A stretch of DNA of 64,000 nt from positions 62,001 through 126,000 of the forward strand of contig NZ_JARBDC010000032.1 of NCBI RefSeq assembly GCF_036577625.1, written 5' to 3'. Both the position numbers and the translations under genes were made by a program. The notes below the pieces were generated by a model. That model searched no databases and was not told where the DNA came from. It saw nothing but the letters and a program-made list of their open reading frames with translations. This stretch comes from Paenibacillus_AB sp036577625 (GTDB lineage Bacteria; Bacillota; Bacilli; Paenibacillales; NBRC-103111). Shown here one piece after another: positions 57,608 to 64,000 of this stretch (positions are counted from its first letter, which is position 1; each line of letters opens with the position of its first letter).

Positions 57608-58990
57608 CTATTTCAAGTTGGCCGACCATTTCTCCGCGCGCGCCTGAAGGTCGTTCAGGAACGTTTGGATGTCCGGCGCGCTGCCCGAAGCGGCTTTGCT
57701 TATAAATCCGTTGACGGCCGGCACGATGTCGCTCATGAAGAACGGGTTCGCTTCGTCCATCAGCTCGGAATGTCCGACTTCCGCGATTTTCAGCGCCGTC
57801 TTCACGAATTTGTCGTTCGCGTCGACGAAGTCGGCGTTTTTGAGCGTCGGCGTATACGAATAGTTTTGGTACATAAACTTTTGCGTTTCGTAGCCGGCCA
57901 AAAACTTCAGCACTTCCCACGCCGCCTTCGGGTCCTTCGCGTCTTTCGCCATGACGAACGGATCGACGGCGACCCAGCCTTCGCCTTTCGGGCCGATGTT
58001 CATTCTCGGCTCGAACCGGTCGAGCAGCGCCTTATCCTTCTTCGAGCGGAATTCGCTCATCGTCGAGCCTCCGGTCTGATCGAGGCCGATGGCGATGTTG
58101 TTTTTGGCGAGACCGAAGTTTTCCGCCCCCTGCGCGTTGACGAAGCCGGCCGGCGGCAGCTTGGCCGCTTCCTTCAGCCACTCCATCACCTTCACCATTT
58201 CCGGCGTGTTCAGCTTCCACTTGATTCCTTTAATGTCCTTCAGGCTGCCTTCCGCGCCTTTCGCCCCGAAGGCGAGCGTAAGAGCCACGAACGTCGAGCC
58301 GTTCAGCGAATTGCCGCTCCAGTACAGACCGTAGTTTTGCTCGCCGGTTTTCGGATTTTTGCCGGTCATTTTTTTCGCTTTGTCCAACACTTCCTGCGGC
58401 GTCGGTTTGTCGGACAACGGCTCGACGCCCCAGTCCTGAAACAGCTTCGTATCGAACACGGTCATCCGCCGCCCGAGCACGGCCGGGATGCCGAACTGCT
58501 TCGTGCCGTCGGGGGACCGGGTGCTGTACGAGTTGTTGAACAGTCCCGACAAATAAATATCCGGCTTGAACGACGTGTCGACCTTGATCAAATCGTCGAG
58601 ATCGCGCAGCAGCCCTTCCTGATACCATTGCGAAGCGAAGGCGCCGCCGGTGTACAGCACGTCCACGTCCTTCGACAGCAGCATGGCCGATTGCTTCGCC
58701 TTCACGTTTTCCCACGGAATTTCGTACAGCTCGAGCTTGATGTTCGGATACATTTTGTTGAACGTTCCTTTTAAATATTCGTTCAGCCCGGTCGTTTTGT
58801 TGCCGGTCAAGGCGTCGATTCCGTTCTCGAGCTTCCAGCCGGCGAGCGCCACGCGGACCGTCGCCTTCATATCCGACACCTTCGCGACGTCCCCGCTGTT
58901 CGTGTCGGGCGATCCCCCTCCCGAGCAGGCAATGGTCGTAAACAGCAAACAGACGATCGTCAATACCATCATCGCGTTTCTCATGGGCAT
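57608..58990 (-). CDS. Sugar ABC transporter substrate-binding lipoprotein (second binding protein)
   Basis: 460 residues. ATG 58990 follows AGAGGAGACGG; a second ATG is 6 bp later. Signal and lipobox are VLTIVCLLFTTIAC, then a Ser/Gly/Asp-rich linker. The SBP_bac fold extends to the end (VRVALAGWKLENGID, VDVLYTGGAFASQWYQEGLL, WEVLKFLAGYETQKFM). It captures an oligosaccharide for the permease pair encoded just upstream. Last gene of the operon. Confidence 0.9.
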   Translation of the reverse strand: MPMRNAMMVLTIVCLLFTTIACSGGGSPDTNSGDVAKVSDMKATVRVALAGWKLENGIDALTGNKTTGLNEYLKGTFNKMYPNIKLELYEIPWENVKAKQSAMLLSKDVDVLYTGGAFASQWYQEGLLRDLDDLIKVDTSFKPDIYLSGLFNNSYSTRSPDGTKQFGIPAVLGRRMTVFDTKLFQDWGVEPLSDKPTPQEVLDKAKKMTGKNPKTGEQNYGLYWSGNSLNGSTFVALTLAFGAKGAEGSLKDIKGIKWKLNTPEMVKVMEWLKEAAKLPPAGFVNAQGAENFGLAKNNIAIGLDQTGGSTMSEFRSKKDKALLDRFEPRMNIGPKGEGWVAVDPFVMAKDAKDPKAAWEVLKFLAGYETQKFMYQNYSYTPTLKNADFVDANDKFVKTALKIAEVGHSELMDEANPFFMSDIVPAVNGFISKAASGSAPDIQTFLNDLQARAEKWSANLK

Positions 58991-59037
58991 GCATCCGTCT
59001 CCTCTCCGAATATGCCGGTATACCGGCAAACGCCGAA

Positions 59038-59907
59038 TTACTGCTTGATGCCGGTAAGCGCAATGCTCTCGATAATGTAACGCTGCAAAAACAAATAGAT
59101 GACGACGATCGGGACGAGGCTGACCGCCGTGGCCGCCATAATGATGGCCGGCTGCTGGTTGATGCCGTTGTTGTAGGTGAACATGGCGAGACCGATCTGG
59201 ATCGTATACTTCGAAGCCGATTTCAGCACGAGCAGCGGCCACAGCATTTCGTTCCAAACGCCGAGAAACAGCAGAATCACCATCGTGGCGATAATCGGCG
59301 TGCACAGCGGCAAATAAATTTGGCTGAAGACGGTAAACTCCCGGGCCCCGTCGATGATGCCGGCTTCCCGGAGCGCCGACGGCAGCTGGTCGAAAAACGC
59401 CTTGGCCAAAAACGTGCCGAACGCGTAATTGAGGGCGGGCAAATAAAACGCCCAATAGCTGTCGATCAGGCCGAGCTTGCTGAACAGCAAATATTGCGGC
59501 AGCATCGTCATTTCGAACGGAATCATCATCGTGCTCAAGGCGAGCAGCAGCACGAGCGGGGCCCCCTTGAACCGGATTTTGGACAAGGCGTAGCCGGACA
59601 GCAGCGCGGACAACGAGCTGACGACGATGACCCCGGCGCTGACGAGCGTCGAATTGCCGATATAGCGCATCATTTTAATGTTCGTAAAGGCGACCTCGTA
59701 CGTGCGGATCGACGGTTCCTCCGGCCACCACTTGGGCGGGAACGTAATGTTCATCCGCGCCCCCCAGTCGAAGCTCGTCACGAGCATCCACAGAAACGGC
59801 ACGATCATGACGAAGGAGCCGAGAAACAGGACAAGCAGCAACACGATTTGGCTCCAGGACCGCTTCGCGCGGAATGCGGGCTGGGCGCCCGCCGCCGCTC
59901 CTGCCAC
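59038..59907 (-). CDS. Carbohydrate ABC permease, MalG type
   Basis: 289 residues from GTG 59907, 7 nt after AAGGAGG (an out-of-frame ATG lies between). Six membrane helices and the EAA loop REAGIIDGAREFTVFSQIYL, PLCTPI. Pairs with the upstream MalF-type permease. Confidence 0.93.
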   Translation of the reverse strand: MAGAAAGAQPAFRAKRSWSQIVLLLVLFLGSFVMIVPFLWMLVTSFDWGARMNITFPPKWWPEEPSIRTYEVAFTNIKMMRYIGNSTLVSAGVIVVSSLSALLSGYALSKIRFKGAPLVLLLALSTMMIPFEMTMLPQYLLFSKLGLIDSYWAFYLPALNYAFGTFLAKAFFDQLPSALREAGIIDGAREFTVFSQIYLPLCTPIIATMVILLFLGVWNEMLWPLLVLKSASKYTIQIGLAMFTYNNGINQQPAIIMAATAVSLVPIVVIYLFLQRYIIESIALTGIKQ

Positions 59908-59944
59908 ATGAATCCCTCCTTGTTTGTAAGGCTGTTTTTCCCGT

Positions 59945-60895
59945 TCAATCCATGCTGTTTTTGCGCCGGTTCAGCAGCATCATTACGGCGGTCAGCACCA
60001 AAATCATCAAAAACAGCAAATAGGAAGCCGCGGTCGCGAGTCCCATCTGGCCGGCCAAAAACGCGTTGCGGTAAATGTACAGCACGACGGTCATCAGGCT
60101 GCCGCCGGGGTTGCCGGCCGTCCCCCCGATCAGCCATACGTCCGTGAACCGTTTCATGCTGCCGATCGTTCCCATAACGAGCATAAAGACGAAGATCGGG
60201 CGCAAATACGGGATCGTCACGTGCAGCCAGCGGCGCAGCGCGTTCGCTCCGTCGACCTCGGCCGCCTCGTGCAAATCGCGCGGCACGCTTTGCAAGCCGG
60301 CCAAAAAGATGATCGTGTTATAGCCGAGCGCTCCCCACAGGCTCATCAGCACGATGCTGAACCGCGATACGGACGGATTCGTGAACCAGCCGACAGGCTC
60401 GATGCCGAATAAACCGATTACAAAATTAAGCAGCCCTTCCTTGGACGGATAAAACAAAAACGAAAACAGCAGGCTGGTCGCGACGGCCGAGACGACGTTC
60501 GGCAAAAAATAGACCGCCTTGAACACGTTTTTGCCGAAGTTCCATTTCAGACTGTTGATGAGCGTGGCGAGCACGAACGACAATCCGATGCCGAGCGCGA
60601 CGGAGAAAACGCCCATAAACAGCGTGTTGCGAATCGCCTGCCAAAAAATCGGATCGTGCAGCGCGTACGCGTAGTTGTTCGCGCCTACCCATTTCCCCGA
60701 CATCTGGTTGCCGACCGTTTGGTGAAAGCTTAAATATAAGGCGGCGAACATCGGATAGATGGCGAACGCAAGCACGCCGACGATCAAAGGGGCGCAAAAC
60801 AAGTAGCCGACCCCGTCCATTTTCGTGAACCATTTGCCGCGGCGTTCGCGGGGCGCGGACGCGGGCCGCTTCTCGGCGACAAAGCTTTGCGACAA
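59945..60895 (-). CDS. Carbohydrate ABC permease, MalF type
   Basis: 316 residues from TTG 60895 behind GAGGAGGAGGGACG. Six membrane helices (about 28-60, 92-118 and on); EAA loop LHEAAEVDGANALRRWLHVT, IPYLRPI. The operon lacks its own ATPase, so the shared MsmX-type ATPase encoded elsewhere probably energises it. Confidence 0.93.
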   Translation of the reverse strand: MSQSFVAEKRPASAPRERRGKWFTKMDGVGYLFCAPLIVGVLAFAIYPMFAALYLSFHQTVGNQMSGKWVGANNYAYALHDPIFWQAIRNTLFMGVFSVALGIGLSFVLATLINSLKWNFGKNVFKAVYFLPNVVSAVATSLLFSFLFYPSKEGLLNFVIGLFGIEPVGWFTNPSVSRFSIVLMSLWGALGYNTIIFLAGLQSVPRDLHEAAEVDGANALRRWLHVTIPYLRPIFVFMLVMGTIGSMKRFTDVWLIGGTAGNPGGSLMTVVLYIYRNAFLAGQMGLATAASYLLFLMILVLTAVMMLLNRRKNSMD

Positions 60896-60929
60896 TTCGT
60901 CCCTCCTCCTCTTTCCGGCCGATTGCGGC

Positions 60930-60948
60930 GGCGCCCTCGCGGGGCGCC
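60930..60948. repeat. Intercistronic hairpin between binding protein and permease genes
   Basis: GGCGCCC-TCGCG-GGGCGCC, a perfect 7-bp GC stem with no T-run, directly after the 60950 gene's stop codon. It may protect the binding-protein mRNA 3' end and so raise its level over the permeases, as in malE-malF. Confidence 0.6.
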
Positions 60949-60949
60949 G

Positions 60950-62284
60950 TCAATGCCGCTTCAAGACGCCGCTCATCGCGCGGACCATCCGTTCCGTCGC
61001 TTCTTCCGGCGTCTGCTTGCCGTTTAATGTTTTGTACAGCTCCAGGTTCGCAATCGTGCTGAGCGCCCGGTAATCGTGCGAGAAATAAACGGGAGGCGCC
61101 GCCTTCACAAGCTCGACGAACAGGCGGCGGGTGCGCTGGCCGCCGAAAAACGGCTGCGGCTCGTCGTACATCGGGTGGTCGTAAGCGTCCTGCAGCGAAG
61201 GGAAAATATCGCTTGTCCGGTAAATCCGGTTGATCGTGTCCGTATTGCCGATCATAAACTCGATGAACGCTTTCGCGGCTTGTTTGTTTTTCGCCTGCCG
61301 CGGAATGCCCAGGTACGATCCGCCCGCTTCGGCCGAACGGATCCCGCCTTCGGTCGCCGCCGGAAGCATGGCCACCCCCCAGTGCCCGGACGTGTCGGGT
61401 GCGGACTGTTTGATTCTTCCGCCCATCCAGACGCCTTGAATGACAGTCGCGACTCCGCCGTTTTTAAGCGCGTTCGCCCACGCCCGGGTCGCGTCTTCCG
61501 CATCGAGCGTAATTCCCGCTTCTTTCAGCTTGACGATGCGGCGAATCGCCTGAACCGTTTCCGGGCGATCGATCGTCAATCGGCCGTCCACGTCGACGTA
61601 CAAGCCGCCCTGCTGGGCGAGCATGAATTCGAACAGCCGGGCGACGCCGACTCCGGTCGTCATCGACAGCGCGTGCATCGGCACTCCGGTCCGTTCCTTG
61701 ATGACGCGCCCGATCCGCTCGTAATCGTCCCAGGTGGCGATCAGCTCCGACACCGCGTCGGGCTCCGACGGCAGGCCGGCCCGGGCGAAGACGTCGCGCC
61801 GGTAAAACACGCCGACCGGGGCGGAATCCCACGGCATCGCGTAATAGCGGCCGTCCTTTACGGCGTCGGGCCATTTCGATTCGACGACTTTTCCGCGATA
61901 CGGCTTCACCCAATCGGTGATGTCTTCGAGCGCGCCGGCCTCGATATATTGATCGACGTAGTAGCCGGACAGCGCGGCCACATCGGGCGCCCCTTCGTTG
62001 GAGGCATTGGCCAGCAGCAGCTTTTTGTAAGCGTCGTCATGCGTAAGCATGACGGTGCGTACCGTCACGTCCGGGTACTTTGCGCGAAAGGCGTCAAGCT
62101 GCGGCAAAATCGCATTCATCGACTGCTCCCAGCACCAAAACACGATTTCGCCGCGAATGTCCGATTCCGCTTGCCTTTCGGCCTCCCGCCCGTTCGGTCC
62201 GCGATCGATCGCGGCGGCGCAGCCGGCCAGCAAGACGAGCAGCACGATTCCGATTCCGATCCCGACGGAGCCTGTTCGAAGCAT
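60950..62284 (-). CDS. Sugar ABC transporter substrate-binding lipoprotein (first binding protein)
   Basis: 444 residues from ATG 62284 behind AGAGGGTGGG. Signal and lipobox (GIGIVLLVLLAGC). The SBP family-1 domain follows: GEIVFWCWEQSMNAILPQLD, DGRYYAMPWDSAPVGVFYRR and GGSYLGIPRQAKNKQAAKAF. It is the promoter-proximal gene of the operon and lies 184 bp before the response regulator's 3' end. A separate binding protein for the same permeases is encoded at 57608. Confidence 0.92.
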   Translation of the reverse strand: MLRTGSVGIGIGIVLLVLLAGCAAAIDRGPNGREAERQAESDIRGEIVFWCWEQSMNAILPQLDAFRAKYPDVTVRTVMLTHDDAYKKLLLANASNEGAPDVAALSGYYVDQYIEAGALEDITDWVKPYRGKVVESKWPDAVKDGRYYAMPWDSAPVGVFYRRDVFARAGLPSEPDAVSELIATWDDYERIGRVIKERTGVPMHALSMTTGVGVARLFEFMLAQQGGLYVDVDGRLTIDRPETVQAIRRIVKLKEAGITLDAEDATRAWANALKNGGVATVIQGVWMGGRIKQSAPDTSGHWGVAMLPAATEGGIRSAEAGGSYLGIPRQAKNKQAAKAFIEFMIGNTDTINRIYRTSDIFPSLQDAYDHPMYDEPQPFFGGQRTRRLFVELVKAAPPVYFSHDYRALSTIANLELYKTLNGKQTPEEATERMVRAMSGVLKRH

Positions 62285-62376
62285 TTCCCACCCTCTTCGA
62301 TAATGGATAATAGTGTTGCTACCGGAATTGTATAACGGAGGGCGGCGGCGGCCCATGACTTCCGTTCGCAATATTT

Positions 62377-62439
62377 TGCACAATATTCAGATTATTTTCG
62401 CCGTGCTTGCCGCGAAAGACGCCCGCGTGCACAATATTC
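62377..62439 (-). promoter_or_regulatory. Candidate operator repeats for the AraC-type regulator
   Basis: TGCACAATATTC occurs at 62377-62388 and 62428-62439, 51 bp (about five helical turns) apart in the same orientation. They lie upstream of the sugar operon, as AraC-family activator sites do. Confidence 0.5.
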
Positions 62440-62468
62440 GGAACGATGTGGACCATTTTCGGAATCGG

Positions 62469-64000
62469 TTACGGATTCGGGGCCGTTTTCATCTTGAATT
62501 CGGTCGGACTCAACCCCGTATAGGCGCGGAATACTTTGCTGAAATAACGGAAATCGCCGAACCCGCTTTTTTCGGATATGTCGGATACCGTATCGGTCGT
62601 ATGAAGGATCAGCTGTTTCGCTTTTTGGATGCGGAGGGTGTTGACATAACGGGTGAAGGTTTGCCCCGTCTCGTCTTTGAACAGTTCGGAGAGATAATTT
62701 TTGTTCAGATGAAAATGTTTGGCCGTCTCTTCCAGCGTAATTTTGTCGCAATAGTGGTTTTTCAAAAATTGCTCGATTTCCCGTACGACGCTTCGGCAGC
62801 CCTCGTCTTTGCGTCGGCCGGCCCGCATCGCGGACAAGTAGCGGAAATACGCCTTGAACCGTTCCGCCGTCTGCGGGAAGCTCCAATACGGGCGGAACGG
62901 CGCTTCGTCGAACGTTTCGAGCGAAGCGTAGCCGCAGCCCGGCTCCAGGCCGGACAGCTCCAGCACGGCCACGTTTACGATGGCCGCGGCGCGGTCGATG
63001 CATTGCTTGGCCGCGCGAAGCGAACACGACTTCTCCTCCAGCTGCGCGAAGCGATCGTCGATGATCCGGGACGCGTCCTCTTCCGTTCCGTACAGGAGCG
63101 CCTCGGTCAGCGCGAGCCGCAGCTCGTTGCCGAAACGGGCGAGCACCGTCTCGTCTTCGCGCTGCATGGGCATTCCGGACAGCGGATCGTGCCAAATGAC
63201 CGGCCCCGCCGCCGCGCCGTAGCTATGGCGGCGAACGGCCTCCCCCGCTTCGCGGAACGACTCCGCGAGACGGCCCGCATCGTCCTGTACCGGGCTTGCG
63301 CCGAATCGAAGCTCGTTCCCGCCGCGTTCGGCCATACGCGCGGCCAAGCGGCCGAGAGCGCGGTCCAGGCGCGCGACGAACGCCGTCCTGGACTCGTCCG
63401 CGCCGGCTTCCGCGACGAGCGTGCACTCGTCTTGATCCGGCCCGACGAACGTGTCGAACCCCGCCGCGAAGCCCCCGTCCGCTTCCGCCGCCTCCGACAG
63501 CCGTTCGGCCAGATCGGGATCGGCCGTCTTCTGCTGCACGGCGATTACGGCATACCGCTCCAGCGGGCAGCGGAGACGGTGAAGCTTGGCCATGTCGCGG
63601 ATGCTGCCGCCCGAATATTGGAACGACAGCACGTCCTGGAAAAACGTCGCGGTCAGCCGGCGGTTGTCGGCGCCCGCCCGCGATTCCGCGCCCGATTTCA
63701 AGCCGCCTATGATTTTGCGGATGGCCGCCGTCAGCTCTTCGGGACGCATCGTCATTTTCAGCAAATAGTCGGAGGCCCCGAGCAGCAGCGCCTCCCTGAC
63801 GTATTCGAACTCGTCGGCGCAGCTCAGCACGATGCAGCGGCAGGACGGCTTTCTCGACTTCGCCTCGCGAATGAGGCCGATCCCGTCGAGCAGCGGCATT
63901 TTAATATCGGTCACGATCAGGTCCGGGTCCCATTCGTCCCAGCGGTCCAGCGCCTCGCGCCCGTTCGCCGCCTCCTCCACGCGGCCGAAGCCGAGCTCGG
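62469..64000 (-). CDS. Two-component response regulator with AraC-type HTH (5' end outside window)
   Basis: The frame is open to base 64000, so the N-terminus is missing. The receiver domain has the phosphoacceptor Asp in DPDLIVTDIKMPLLDGIGLI and the conserved Lys in SDYLLKMTM. A long linker of about 300 residues precedes the C-terminal AraC/XylS domain (about 400-500): ITLEETAKHFHLNKNYLSEL and SEKSGFGDFRYFSKVFRAYT. YesN/YtdP-type regulators of this layout control sugar ABC operons in Paenibacillus with a partner histidine kinase; the sugar operon is divided from it by 184 bp. All residues before the visible ELGFGRVEEAANG are lost. Confidence 0.93.
   Translation of the reverse strand, partial: ELGFGRVEEAANGREALDRWDEWDPDLIVTDIKMPLLDGIGLIREAKSRKPSCRCIVLSCADEFEYVREALLLGASDYLLKMTMRPEELTAAIRKIIGGLKSGAESRAGADNRRLTATFFQDVLSFQYSGGSIRDMAKLHRLRCPLERYAVIAVQQKTADPDLAERLSEAAEADGGFAAGFDTFVGPDQDECTLVAEAGADESRTAFVARLDRALGRLAARMAERGGNELRFGASPVQDDAGRLAESFREAGEAVRRHSYGAAAGPVIWHDPLSGMPMQREDETVLARFGNELRLALTEALLYGTEEDASRIIDDRFAQLEEKSCSLRAAKQCIDRAAAIVNVAVLELSGLEPGCGYASLETFDEAPFRPYWSFPQTAERFKAYFRYLSAMRAGRRKDEGCRSVVREIEQFLKNHYCDKITLEETAKHFHLNKNYLSELFKDETGQTFTRYVNTLRIQKAKQLILHTTDTVSDISEKSGFGDFRYFSKVFRAYTGLSPTEFKMKTAPNP

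Overview
The window looks like chromosome of a GC-rich, endospore-forming Firmicute, most likely a member of the Paenibacillaceae (Paenibacillus/Cohnella type). The evidence is an alpha/beta-type SASP, a gerABC germinant-receptor operon, a YhcN/YlaJ spore lipoprotein, YtaF, forespore (sigma-G type) promoters, a leucine T-box leader, many lipoproteins, and an AraC-type response regulator beside sugar ABC transport genes. The block polA-mutM ... ytaF-coaE ... nrdR keeps the order known from Bacillus, but a complete type IV pilus cluster sits between mutM and ytaF.

Layout. 1-900: a lone tRNA-Ala(GGC) with terminator and a 200-bp partial duplication of its 3' end. 900-9,900: accessory and housekeeping genes (a nuclease-like regulator behind an attenuator, SRPBCC and DUF1697 genes, DoxX, a divergent LysR/O-methyltransferase pair, cupin, PadR-MFS operon, YkvI). 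9,900-18,500: leftward lipoproteins (phosphodiesterase, C39 peptidase, YhcN) and two large BadF/HgdC-type CoA-dehydratase-activase-like genes, one frameshifted. 18,700-25,300: cardiolipin synthase, YfhP-like, DUF421 and DUF1657 proteins, a methyltransferase, T-box-leuA. 25,300-29,900: gerABC with a sigma-G promoter. 30,600-35,800: Zur-box CobW protein, ECF sigma/anti-sigma pair, NrdR, SASP. 35,850-51,000: lytic transglycosylase, CoaE, YtaF, the pilus genes (pilBC, pilin, pilD, pilMNO, two minor prepilins, and a convergent PilX-like gene), MutM, PolA. 51,000-57,400: HAD protein, a four-domain c-di-GMP protein, and phoU-pstBAC behind a four-repeat PhoP box. 57,500-64,000: a sugar ABC operon with two binding proteins and two permeases but no ATPase, and the 3' part of its likely regulator.

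The most unusual signals are not genes. Three intergenic copies of a roughly 184-bp element carry four short boxes at fixed offsets of 0, 50, 126 and 176 bp, the last two inverted. A second family, unrelated in sequence, uses nearly the same 51-bp box pairing. Other unusual features are a 9-bp repeat read in two frames by the overlapping gerB and gerC genes, three hairpin/T-run signals placed directly before ribosome binding sites, and two genes broken by what look like single-G insertions. All calls come from reading the sequence; no database search was run.
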